From: Siderastrea radians | Taxonomy: Eukaryota; Cnidaria; Anthozoa; Scleractinia; Rhizangiidae | Length of the DNA: 64,000 nucleotides | Assembly (NCBI GenBank): GCA_964017195.1 | Contig: OZ024894.1 | Coordinates: 30,299,120 to 30,363,119 of the forward strand | Reading direction: 5' to 3' | Shown here: positions 1 through 11,229 of the stretch, piece by piece | Layout of the letters: each line of letters begins with the position of its first letter | Numbering within the stretch: the stretch's first letter is position 1 | The notes under the pieces: model-generated | What the model saw: only the letters and a program-made list of their open reading frames with translations | What the model was told of the DNA's origin: nothing | Database searches by the model: none | Program-made: the position numbers and the translations under genes

Positions 1-336
1 ACATGAAAATTGAGTCCAAGAAACTGTAGCGTTGACAGAAGATAATTCGTTGTAGTTTCCAAAAAATGTCTTTTTTTTTGTAGCAGGGAAACAAAAAGCT
101 GCTTGGATTGATACTTACAGTGAGAAGGTCATCTCATACAGTTCATGTTTGAACCATAATTCATATATGCTTTTTTGTTTTAGATAGTAACCAAGTCAGA
201 AAGACAGAATGCAGAAACAGTGATTGACAACTTCCCCCCCCCCCTCTATTTTGGTGCACAATTTCCCCTTTTCTTTTTGTTTTCTTTTGCTTTGCTTTGT
301 GTTGTTGTTGTTTTTTTTTACACATATAGGCTTTAA
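1..336. other. Non-coding flank, homopolymer tracts
   Basis: No gene is visible. The stretch has a C tract near 233-244 and T-rich tracts near 300-320. Its last ~36 bases (about 301-336, TTG repeats, T run, then ATAGGCTTTAA) recur immediately after the neighbouring palindrome at 1946-1978. Confidence 0.5.
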
Positions 337-1941
337 GGTGTTTCGATACAGTTTTTTGGGACCATACCTAACTTTTTGAATCGGCTCTTAGACAGTCTCC
401 TCCTTGTCAGGTCAAAGTGAAATTTGCAATACTTGTTGATTTTGGATTGAACTTTAGCTTGGTTTACATTTTGGGAAAATCGATATTTCCATGACAACGA
501 TAAACAAAAATCCTCGAAAACACTAAAATTGAAATTTTCCTCGATCCAGATTTCACTTTGAAAAGTAAATACCAACATCTTAAACTGTGGTGTATGGCAA
601 ACAAAATACACAAGAACAAAAAATTCTGTATGTTTGTTTTGAAGTAAATCGCAAAAACATTTTCAACCTTAATTTTTGCATAGTAATAGTAAATGCATCG
701 AAAAATAATCAATGCTTTGATGAAATGGCTAGAAAATACTTTCAAAATGTGTCTTTTACTGACTATTTTACGCCTAGAAAGTTTTGTTGAAACTGGTATT
801 CGCGATCTCGAGAACGAATTGTTTTTCTAAGATCATTCGCGTAATAGTTTTGTGGTAATTTTTGAATTTGAGCGCTTTTGCAAAAATCTTAAGAACGGCT
901 TGATGGATTTTTTTAAAACATTAAACACTCGTGCTTGACGATGTGACCAATTTTACTATCGAGTCTTATTAACATTGATTCACTGGAACACTTTTTAGAT
1001 TTAACGTTAAAGAGGACGTATGAACCGACGGAAAAGCTTGCGTTACAAATTCACAGTTGGCAAATAAATGCTAATATATTCAAAGTAATGCGCAAAGCAT
1101 TCCTCCGTGATTTTTACTTTTCGTTGTAATCTACAGTGCAACAAAGAACAAAGAAATCAGATAAAAATCACGAAGCAATGAATTACGCACTACTTTGAAT
1201 ATATTAGCATTTACTTGCCAACTGTGAATTTGTAACGTAAGCTTTTCCGTCGGTTCATATGTCCTCTTTAACATTAAATCTAAAAGTGTTCCAGTGAATC
1301 AATGTTAATAAGACTCGATACTAAAATTGGTCACATCGTCAAGCACGAGTGTTTAATGTTTTAAAAAAAGCCATCGAGCCGTTCTTAAGATTTTCGCAAA
1401 AGCGCTCAAATTCAAAAATTACCACAAAATTATTACGCAAATGATCTTAGAAAAACAATTCGTTCTCGAGATCGCGAACACCAGTTTCAACAAAACTTTC
1501 TAGGTGTAAAATAGTAAGTAAAAGACACATTTTGAAGGTATTTTCTAGCCATTTCATCAAAGCATTGATTATTTTTCGATGCATTTACTATTACTATGCA
1601 AAAACTAAGGTTGAAAATGGTTTTGCGATTTATTTCAAAACAAACATACAGAATTTTTTTGTTCTTGTATATTTTGTTTGCCATACACCACAGTTTAAGA
1701 TGTTGGTATTTACTTTTCAAAGGGAAATCTGGCTCGAGGAAAATTTCAATTTTAGTGTTTTCGAGGATTTTTGTTTATCGTTGTCATGGAAATATCGATT
1801 TTAACAAAATGTACATCACGCTAAAGTTCAATCGAAAACCAAAAAGTACTGCAAATTTCACATTGATCCGACAAGATAAAGACTGTGTAAAAGCCGATTT
1901 TAAAAGTTAGGTATGGTCCCAAAAAACTGTATCGAAACACC
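337..1941. repeat. 1.6 kb near-perfect palindrome (foldback element) flanked by TTAA
   Basis: The left arm (about 337-1140) is the reverse complement of the right arm (about 1145-1941) with few mismatches and almost no spacer; for example GGTGTTTCGATAC at the left end matches GTATCGAAACACC at the right end. TTAA lies directly outside each end (333-336 and 1942-1945). Small open frames in both arms are mirror images of one another and are not genes. It looks like a non-autonomous foldback or an inverted duplication of a MITE. TTAA flanks suggest a piggyBac- or Kolobok-type target, but the termini do not begin with the piggyBac CCC. Confidence 0.8.
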
Positions 1942-1945
1942 TTAA

Positions 1946-3395
1946 GTTGTTGTTTTTTTTTGCACACATAGGCTTTAACCCTGAGGGATCCAAAATTTTT
2001 GCTTCATGGAATCCAATTCGTACCTCTAATTTCCATATGATCGCCAACGTTGGCTGCATTTGGCAAAAACAGTAAGCGATCGTTGATAATGATATCGAAA
2101 CCAGGCTAAACAAACGTTTGCACTCTACGATGTATTTGCGGACTCTCAATGGCTGAGTCACTCCCTGTCATCTTTCCATAATGATGTGATTGCTTTCCTT
2201 TTTTTTTGTTTGTTTGTTCGTTTGTTGTTTTTTTTTTTTCAGGGACCATGCAATGGTTGCTGATCAGTATAAAGAATGATATATATCTTATCGAATTTGA
2301 AACACACACACACACACACACACTTTGCTGCTCTATTCAGAATGAAGCCTTCTGCGGCCAGCCAAAACTGAGGGGGGTGGCATCACAAAGCACAGCGCCG
2401 TGCTCCCCAGAGACCAAGCTTTGCAGCCACTGGTAAAGGTTGGGTCATGGATCACATTGGGGGGGGGGGGGGGTAGGCTTAGGAATAGCTGCAGTGTGCA
2501 AAAGATGTGAACTCGACAGAGAGACTGCTTGTGAAGTGGCAAAAAGGATAGGTTCAAGCTAATTTGACCACCAGGCAAAAGAAGAATGCATGAGGCTATG
2601 TCGTGGGGAAGACAAGAGTACCTGAAATTACGGTATTGCATTTGGTGTAGACGCACTTCGATCTATATTTCGGTCCAATTTGAAGTCAGTCTACACGTGA
2701 CTAGTATTTCAGTAGTAGTTTCAGTATTTTTGGTACTACTAGTTTTGGTATTTTTTTCAGTATCTGTCAGTATTTTCAGTGTTTCAGTATTTTTTGAGTA
2801 CTTTTTCGCTGTATATCATTTCCACTCTAGCCAAAAATGATGACCTGCAATGACACAAACAGGGTAGATTAGTTCCTTTATTCGTCCTCTTCACCAACTG
2901 ACGGCACATTTTCGTAATCAGGCGTGGGTATTTGGTTGACATATATGGGTGATTCAGGCTTCGCGTGCCCCGTGGAACTCTGCGGGTCCTATGTGAGTGA
3001 CCATGCGGGTGGTTTATCAATGGTTTTATCATATTCTAGCTGATTAACAAGGGCTGTAAAAACAACCTTGTTTTCATAAATTCTGTTTCTTTCCTGCGGA
3101 ACAAAGTTCCTGTAGACGATTCTTCCAACATTTCACCCTCTTCAGGCGCAACAAGTGATGTATATGTGCAGTCATCGTTCGTCGCCTGTAAATAGTTGTA
3201 CAGTAAAACAGAAATGTCATCATGTTATAAGAGAGGTAAATAAATGACAACCAAAAACAAATAAGCAAGAAAAAAAAAGATTGAATATTTATGTTTATTT
3301 ATTTATTCGTTGATTGATTGATTTATTCATTAATATTAAATGCAAGTGAAAAAGAGGAAATAAGTTATTGGAAGTAAGGCCTCTCTTGTTAATGC
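1946..3395. other. Intergenic, simple repeats only
   Basis: Holds a second copy of the 36-base flank (1946-1978), an (AC)n run at 2301-2323, a G tract near 2459-2473, and a degenerate run of TCAGTATTTT-like words at about 2700-2800. No exon with convincing splice sites was seen. Confidence 0.5.
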
Positions 3396-5127
3396 TTAAG
3401 TGGCATTCTCGCTAAAAGCGGTCCACTCGATTTCGCGACCAAAAATAGTTTTCCTTTATTTTTTGTTTGTGAAAAGGGTTTGGTTGACATGTATCAAAAA
3501 ACCACTTTATTTATTTTCCAATACTTTATTTTTGCTTTGCTACAAGCCAAAAACCAATTTTGCCCGCAACGGGGTTTCCGGCGGTGATTGAAAAGATGAA
3601 ATTTATGGATTTTGAGAGGCGCGCCACGGCCAATTAGATGCAGTTTGCGAAATTTTGCTTCGACCTAGTATCTAAGGTAGATCGACTTAGTTCACAGACA
3701 AAATGTGGAAAAAGTTGATAAATTTTTGAGCACGCCAGGTAAAGTTAAAGACAACCTTCTCTGAAGCCTATAATGAGATCCCAAAAATGGGCCAAATACA
3801 AGAAACAATTTTGCATCGTTTGCGAGGCTCAAACGTGCGGGTATCTCCCTGGATCACAAGCGAAAACAGGTTAGAACTCCGCCATTGACAGCGTGTTAAC
3901 ATAAATATCGCTCGTGTCAAAGGTCACTGACATATTCCTAGAACTTGGCAAAATACATTTTTCGGGGATGCTAAGCCATTGCTGCCCTTAAAAATAAATG
4001 TCTATAGCTTCCTTTAATGCTCGTACATCCAATATTAATCCAGAACAGGATGAAAGTTGCGTTAAGTTGATAAATATTCATGGCGGGTAACGCTCGACAA
4101 AGTAAACAACGTCGGGCATCGTAGTTGATTCCGGGAATACAAGGAATACAAGGCTCCTCAAGGAATACAAAACATTTTCAAGATCCCTAGAAAAAGAAAA
4201 GACGTTATGTAGTTGAACTCTAACAATGAATTTAGACTGTTCAACACCTCCTGCAACTTGGACGCGATCGAGGCAGAAAAATATAATTTGAAAAGTTGCA
4301 ACGAAAATCGTGTTAGTAGTCCAGACTCACCTGCCGCCAGAAGGTGAAATGAAATTATTTTCGACTAAGTCGCCTGAGTTTCCGTTAGAGCCTTGGTGCT
4401 AGTCGTTCGGAAATGGACTGTAGAAATCTTCTTTTGAGTAGAAATTGTAAAGTTCGCAGTAGTTAGAATTACTGATCTCAGAAGACTTGGGTCGACCCTA
4501 ACAAGATTCTTGGACTTTGCTTACGACACAATTTGTTACACAATCTTATCAGCGTCGCGCAACCCTTGCGCTTTAGGCGTTGGGCACTTTATGATAATTT
4601 ATGGAAAGTGGTTAACAGTCTTCATCTTGCAAGTGTGAAAAAAAAGGGCGAGCGTGAAGGGACGCACTGGCGTTCACCCAAAATATATAGAGGATATTAC
4701 ACGGCGGCGCGAGGATAAGAATTTTATTATCGAGTGGTAAAATGTTGTCTTGTACCACGAGAAAGTGAAATTCATATATTCAAGCCACCGGGTAATTTCT
4801 TTTTTATTTTATAGAAAACAGTATTTTTGCACAAACAACAGTGTAAGAGCGGAAAATGACGTCATCGATACTCTCACCAGTAAGGATATGGAAAATACGC
4901 CACGCGAGTCCCGGATGTAGTTTCGTGTGAACTATTTTCCACTAAAACACTCCTGTCTGTGTCATAAAGAGGAATACGTCACAACGCATGGTACAAGGTC
5001 AAATATGAATTAAAACCGTTTCAAATATAGTAGGAAACGTGAGTTGTTCGTAAAAGCAATTGAGAGAGAAAACGTTTCTATACTTACGAGTAGTTGCCTA
5101 TAATAAATCCATCATTAAATAAATATT

Positions 5128-5130
5128 AAA

Positions 5131-5170
<40 letters not shown>
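5128..5170. repeat. (ATT)n microsatellite
   Basis: About fourteen ATT units in the core of the 4.9 kb foldback element. Confidence 0.9.
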
Positions 5171-5725
5171 TTATAGCAATAAATAAATCATTTTGAAGAT
5201 TGTAGGTGGCCGCGAAACAAAACCAGCCGTGGAAAAAAAACCAACGACTACGAGCCAACAATTGCATAGGGATGGCTTAGAATTTATTCAATCCGGAAAT
5301 GACAATAAATGAAAAGCGAGGCGCTTTTTTGACAAGTTTGACCAGAGTGCGTTTTCTAGCAAACGCAATGAAATTTTTTCTAACCTGAAAAGTACCGCAG
5401 ATAGAATATAATGTGCGAAACATTGTAGCGCATGAGAGTTAAATTTATGGAACGGAATAACTCAACACTGACAATGGAGACCCTTCACAAAGGCCTTTCT
5501 CGACATCTACATTACACAGTTTTTAGCAAGGTTTCGTTAGTGCAGTAGGCTGTCGGCATAGCATGCTTTCTATGGTCGTGAAGAAAGCGTACTTCAACAC
5601 GAAGGATCTGACGCTGATCAGGGCAGATTTCTATAGGTCCTGTAGTTCAAGGCCTCAGTGTCAGAAATTACTTAACTTTTAAACTCATTTACACTGCAGA
5701 CAGTTCTCTACTTAAAACAAGAACA

Positions 5726-6296
5726 TTATTCTACGATGTTTCTTGGCTTACTTAATAAAGAGGCCTTCACTTCTCTGGTTTTATAGGGAAGTTCAGAATG
5801 CGAACTCAGGGCCTTAATCATGGTGACGTTGAATTTAGGTAACGTGTTGAGCCTGACTTGTTCGCACACGTCATAACCATCAAAAGTTATTGAGTGACTG
5901 AGTCCCATCTGGCGGCTTACAACCTCATCTATAGTATTCTGCCTTTCCTTCTCATCTAGGTAATTCAATCCATCTTCCATGAGGCTTTCATCATTTTTAA
6001 CAAATTTATGTAATAATACTCATAGTCTTCTGCTTGATGCCAATCTTTAAAAAAAAACGTTAGTTACACCTGAACCTTGGTAATTCAGTCACTTCTCTTA
6101 AATCTTGTCCCTCCAACTGTTTCTCTGGCCATTGTCATGTCCGCTGCCACCTGTTCTAAATCAGCTTTTCGCAGTCTTTCCTCGCCAATATCAAATCGCG
6201 TTATGGGGTACCCTTTTACCCTCTCAGTCCAAAAAACTCGATCCTCCCCCTCTTGGTTTCTGAAGTACCCACCCCATGTCGCACAATTCTTTTGTT
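5726..6296 (-). pseudogene. Decayed coding remnant in the foldback core, function unknown
   Basis: Two minus-strand open stretches lie head to tail. The upstream one (6296-6091) reads about 68 residues with charged composition, including FWTERVKGYPITRFDIGEER and ending at FKRSD. The downstream one (about 6010-5726) reads about 95 residues including MEDGLNYLDEKERQNTIDEV and ends at RNIVE. Between them the frame changes at least once (WHQAEDYEYY in one frame, VLLHKFVKNDESL in another), so the gene is broken. Codon use and composition look like true protein rather than noise. Its position in the core of an element with long inverted arms suggests a transposon-encoded protein, possibly a transposase C-terminus. 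No catalytic motif was recognised. Confidence 0.4.
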
Positions 6297-8275
6297 ACTT
6301 CATGAACACTTTTCAATTCTGTTGCCCTCCTTCCCGGGGGCGGGGGGGGCACTTCCTATGGTGGAGTATACGGGGAGGTTAGAAAAATCGTTATCTTAGT
6401 ATATTAAGTATGTTAAGGGTCACCAAAGTGCGCTGCTAAGTAAAAGAGACAGCAGGTAAAGTTAAGTATATAAATGGGTGCCAAATTCTGGCAAAAATAA
6501 CACACGAAACACACGAAAGTTGAGGGCCTTTAGCCGAACTGACCCAGGGCGACTGAAAGCCCAGATACAAACGTCGCGACAATGGGTTATTCTAGCGTTT
6601 TGGCTTATCCTTGAGGTATAAACATGTGTATCAGAAAGGGCTACATTCTTGCTCTAGGTTACGAAAGGGGTGCCATTTGGGTGAAAAAAAAACTGGTATA
6701 TTAAAGGGTAAGGGTTTGAGCCTAGGGGCAGAGCCTCCCTGTATAAAACTTTACTGCTGATAGCTTGGATTCTAGTGCAAGTCAGGTCTTTCATACAAAC
6801 CTTCTGATGTTGCTGTCTTGTCGTGCTGCCCAAAGCGGACAATAGACAATATTTTACCACTGGAAAATAAAATTCCTATCTTCGCCCCGCCGCGTAATAT
6901 CCTCTATATATTTTTGATGAACGCTAATCCTCGCACTTCTTTTATCACACTTGCCAGATGAAAACTGTTAACCACTTTCCATAAATTATCATAAAGTGCA
7001 CAGCGCCTACGGCGCAAAGGATTTTTTTTAATTTCTGTTTTCGCCTGCTACTAAGTTAGTCGCACGACGTTGATAAGATTGTGTGACAAATTGTGACGTA
7101 AGCAGACACCAAGAATCTTGTCAGGGTCGTCCCAAGTCTTCTGAGATCAGTAATTCTAACTACTGCGAACTTCACAATTTCTACTCAAAAGAAGATTCCT
7201 ACAGTCCATTTCCGAACGACTAGCACCAAGGCTCTAACGGAAACTCAGGCGACTTAGTCGAAAATAATTTCATTTCACCTTCTGGCGGCAGGTGAGTCTG
7301 GACTACTAACACGATTTTCGTTGCAACTTTTCAAATTATATTTTTCTGCCTCGATCGCGTCCAAGTTGCAGGAGGTGTTGAACAGTCTAAATTCATTGTT
7401 AGAGTTCAACTACATAACGTCTTTTCTTTTTCTAGGGATCTTGAAAATATTTTGTATTCCTTGAGGAGCAGAAAATTTGAATCAACTACGATACCCGACA
7501 TTGTTTACTTTGTTGAGCGTCACCCGCCATGAATATTTATCAACTTAACGCAACTTTCATCCTGTTCTGGATCAATTTTGGATGTACGAGCATTAAAGGA
7601 AGCTATAGACATTCATTTTGGTGGACAGCAACGGCTTAGCATCCCCGAAAAATGTATTTTTGCCAAGTTCTAGGAATATGTCAGTGACCTTTGACACGAG
7701 CGATATTTATGTTAACACGCTGTCAATGGCGGAGTTCTAACCTGTTTTCGCTTGTGATCCAGGGAGATACCCGCACCTTTGAGCCTACAAATTGATTAAA
7801 CACGGTAAGAACTTTGCTGTGATGTTGTTTTTTAATCCAATTTAGGCCGCAAACGATGCGAAATTGTTTCTTGTAGTTGGCCCATTTTTGGGATCTCATT
7901 ATAGGCTTCAGAGTAGGTTGTCTTTAACTTTACCTGGCGTGCTCAAAAATTTATCAACTTTTCCACATTTTGTCTGTGAACTAAGTCGATCTACCTTAGA
8001 TACTAGGTCGAAGCAAAATTTCGCAAACTGCATCTAATTGACCGTGGCGCGCCTCTCAAAATCCATAAATTTCATCCTTTCTATCACCGCCGGAAACCCC
8101 GTTGCGGGCAAAATTGATTTTTGGCTTGTAGCAAAGCAAAAATAAAGAATTGGAAAATAAATAAAGTGGTTTTGATACATGTGTACCAAACCCTTTTCAC
8201 AAACAAAAAATAAAGGAAAACAATTTTTGGTTGCGAAATCAAGTGGACCGCTTTTAGCGAGAATGTCACTCAGAC

Positions 8276-9629
8276 CTATAAACGAAGGGTTATGTGTTTG
8301 TAAGAAATGAAATAGGAGTTGCATAGCTACGGATTTTTCACCTCAAAGGACGCTGTCCGTCAGTTTAGACTGTCAAAAGAAGTACATGTTTGATAGAAGC
8401 CCAAAATAATGTTCCAGCGTCACCACAACTGGCTATTTCGGCTGAGTTTTTTTTCTCTCTTAAAAACTCATGGCTACTTGTTCTTGTTTAAAATTTCGTT
8501 GATTATTCCCTTAGTGCTCTAGAGGCAATCCATGTTTGAGTTCGGTATTAATATAGTTTATATAGTTTAGCATACTTTTCTAGCCAAAAATACCAAAAAA
8601 AAATCTCTAAGACATTCCCTCTTCACGTAAATAAAAGCATCCATGACATCAAATATCATTCACTTTCAGAACAAACTAAAATCACACGAACAAAAGCCCA
8701 AGTGCGCCAAAAGCCTTGTCCCTTACCTCATCAGTAGTTTAATAGAAGAAATTACATAACATCGTATACTTGGAAAAAAATCGTTTTTGAAAGAATCGTC
8801 AAGAATAAGAACTTGCTATGAAGGTTAATTTGTGCACAAAAGGTCTTTCAAGTCACGTGGCCATTACAACAAAAATAATTTAGAGGTTTAGCTTGCTTAC
8901 CATCATTGTATGTGAATTTAATTAACAATTATCCTGCGAAATCGCGCGGAATATCACCTGATACTTAGCCGACGAGGCCGTAGGCCGAGTTGGCTAAATC
9001 AGGGGATATTCCGCAAGATTGAGCAGGATAATTGTTTTATTATTCAACAAATTCCCATGGCCTACCATTTTCAGAACGAGAAAAACTACGGCTCTATGAT
9101 AAAAACGCTAAAAGCTAGCAACACATAAGCTTAATAAAAATCAAAACAGAACTTCAAGAAATCGAAGTTTACTACCGTTCACTTAAAAAGACGTATTTAC
9201 AAACTCATGTTTGAAAATGACAAGACAAAGGAAAAAAAATATTGCTACCATACCGAGAATAAGTCCCCTTCCTGTGAATTAAAATCTTTTCAGCTTTAGT
9301 CTTTACAACTTTCCGTGAGCAAGTGTGCTGCTTCGTTCGCAATAGCATTTTCTTGGTTGAGTTCTCACTATGAAAATTCCAAGTCAACCTCTGGATATCT
9401 TTGTGAGCTGAAGCAAATACTTGTTGACTTTTTGAGAGCATTTAATCGTGGAAAGTTTCTTTCAGAGAGTTAAAATTTACGGAGAACACTGCTGAAACTG
9501 TCTCGCTTTTCAAAATGGCCGCCAAACAAGCAATGAAAGAAAATCTGCAGTGCACTTCCAAATATGGTCATTTACGTATATCGCAGGATATCTGTCATGT
9601 AGGACGACAGATATTGAGGGCTTCCTTAC
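8276..9629. other. Intergenic, one hairpin element
   Basis: Apart from the hairpin at 8924-9036 no convincing exon was seen. A minus-strand open frame at 9441-9205 (starting MLSKSQQVFASAHKD) could be a 3' exon of the next gene, but it lacks a clean acceptor in the right phase. Confidence 0.4.
8924..9036. repeat. Hairpin mini-element (113 bp)
   Basis: AACAATTATCCTGC at 8924 pairs with GCAGGATAATTGTT at 9023, and the interior continues to pair (GGAATATC/GATATTCC, CCTGAT/ATCAGG, TAGCC/GGCTA, GGCC/GGCC). Same architecture as the hairpin at 28701-28814, which also begins with ACAATTAT. Confidence 0.75.
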
Positions 9630-10511
9630 CATATATGGGCATAGTGACAATTTGTTGAATAATAACAACGCATATCCGACTTCCTGCCTCGAATACTGGG
9701 ACCTTCGTTGGTCATGTTCGTTTTCTGTGTCATCAGTGTCACTAACAATCCAAAGCTGACTTGCTGCATCTGCTGGCTTCAACAACAATTCTTCTGGCTT
9801 TTCAATGTGATTCCTAAATAGCAAGAATTATAGAAAAGGCGGAGACTGAGAACCCTTCCACAAGGCGGTTTAATTTAAGTGAAGGAAAGAGGGTGAGAGG
9901 GGTGAGTGACTGGGGGAGTGGTGCGGAGTTCAAACATAGGCCGGGCAAACGAATTCTTTAGGTAACTGCAGAAGAAGTTTTGTTTTCGCCATGGCATCTG
10001 CAAATAGTTTGAATGCCACAGCATTCAAAAGGCAAGCAAGTTAAAGGGGCATAGTCACGCTATTTTCGTTCACTTTAAAAATCAAAAATATGTCCTGACA
10101 TCAATGAACGCCTGCAAATAATGGTTTAGTTTTGTTACCAAAGACTATATTACTACACTGAAACTATTTTTTGTCGTCTGTTGCTACGGATGACACGGAT
10201 GGAAATGGATTGCAATTTGAAAAAATTAGGCTAAACTTTTCAAATTCTTTTAGCGTGTTGACATTAAATCGATATTAAATGGTCATAGTTCGTTTTCTCT
10301 TAATGAAATTAAGTTAAAATGTTCCTTTAAATGTTCAAACACAATGTTGGGCATGGATAAAGTTAGCTACCGATTATTTTAGCACAGTTTTGACCAGAAA
10401 TCTTCGAAATCCTCGTGATCATGCCCCTTTAAGAATAAGCACCTGTCAAACAATTCAACGACGTAAAATCTGTTTACAATGTAGAGCCATACCTTGTAGC
10501 ATTCTCATCTG
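9630..10511 (-). CDS. Partial gene model, two exons, unknown function
   Basis: The main exon is 9813-9630. It has an acceptor (CTATTTAG before it), about 61 codons beginning RNHIEKPEELLLKPADAASQ, and a donor GTAAGG after ...LSLCPYM. A 19-base micro-exon at 10511-10493 (acceptor TACATACAG, donor GTATGG) encodes ADENAT and joins to the main exon in phase, forming the shared Arg codon. The middle of the main exon is acidic (SDTDDTENEHDQ). Start and end of the gene are not visible; a MITE sits just upstream at 10762. The product is not recognised. Phase agreement across a micro-exon argues for a real gene, but one join alone could occur by chance. Confidence 0.4.
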
Positions 10512-10761
10512 CTGTATGTAGTTGACCAGAAAAATATAACAAAAAGAAGAAGAAATATTAGAAAAGTTATTAGCTAAAGTTGTAAGTCGGTAGATTCAGC
10601 GTGACATTTTTTTTTCTAAAATAGTGCACGAACTGTGTCTGATGCAAGGAGATTACGAGACAGTTATAATACGAAATGCTAACGTATGGATTGAGATGTA
10701 GTAACAGATGGTTGGCAATAGTTGAACAAATTGTGAACAAGAGCTGCAGATTATAGTGATA

Positions 10762-11038
10762 CCGTATTTTCTCGATTAAACGTCGGACCTCGAATAAACG
10801 CCAGGTCTCCAAGGTAAATTTGAACTAAACGCCCCCGGCGTGTATCTGAGGTACGGTTGTTGCTGTTGTTGTTTTGTTTTGTTTTTTTTTTAAACTGAAC
10901 CTTTACGTAACTGTTCTCACTAATCAGTTAAAACAATTTAAACAGGTTTATGAACCACTGCAGTACATTACTTTAATTTATTTTGCTACTTCCAGCTAAA
11001 GGAAGTTAGCGCAATGTAGTTAAATCGAGAAAACACGG
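10762..11038. mobile_element. 277-bp TA-flanked MITE
   Basis: Terminal inverted repeats CCGTATTTTCTCGATTAAAC (left) and the complement of TTAAATCGAGAAAACACGG (right) are flanked by TA on each side (10760-10761, 11039-11040). The interior has AATAAACGCC-type words. TA duplications and size fit a Tc1/mariner-superfamily (for example pogo-like) non-autonomous element. A related 150-bp copy lies at 23430-23579. Confidence 0.8.
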
Positions 11039-11229
11039 TAAAGTATTTTGTTTAGGTATTCGCTCGGTGTAGTGTCCGTTACAAGGTTTCTGTGTAGGAC
11101 ATGGGATCCATGTTAAAAAATGTGTGTTGAAAGGGACCTTGTGGAAAAAACAAATATCCCACCTGTACTTGTAAGTACATTGTCCACCAAAAAAGGTCGT
11201 TTTTATAGCTCCTTTTGATAATCTTTCCA

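Larger units (their letters stand above)
3396..8275. mobile_element. 4.9 kb foldback element with ~1.4 kb inverted arms
   Basis: The segment 3396-4755 returns in reverse complement at 6838-8275 with high similarity and small indels. The outer ends share GGCATTCTCGCTAAAAGCGG (left) and its complement with one change (right, ending near 8270). The 2.1 kb core (4756-6837) is single copy and holds a decayed minus-strand reading frame. No clear target-site duplication was found. This is consistent with a DNA transposon with very long terminal inverted repeats, now inactive; the superfamily is not recognised. Confidence 0.75.

Noticed and set aside
1487..1910. Several open frames of 77-104 codons on both strands
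   Set aside because: They are mirror-image translations of the palindrome arms, repeated at 333-790.
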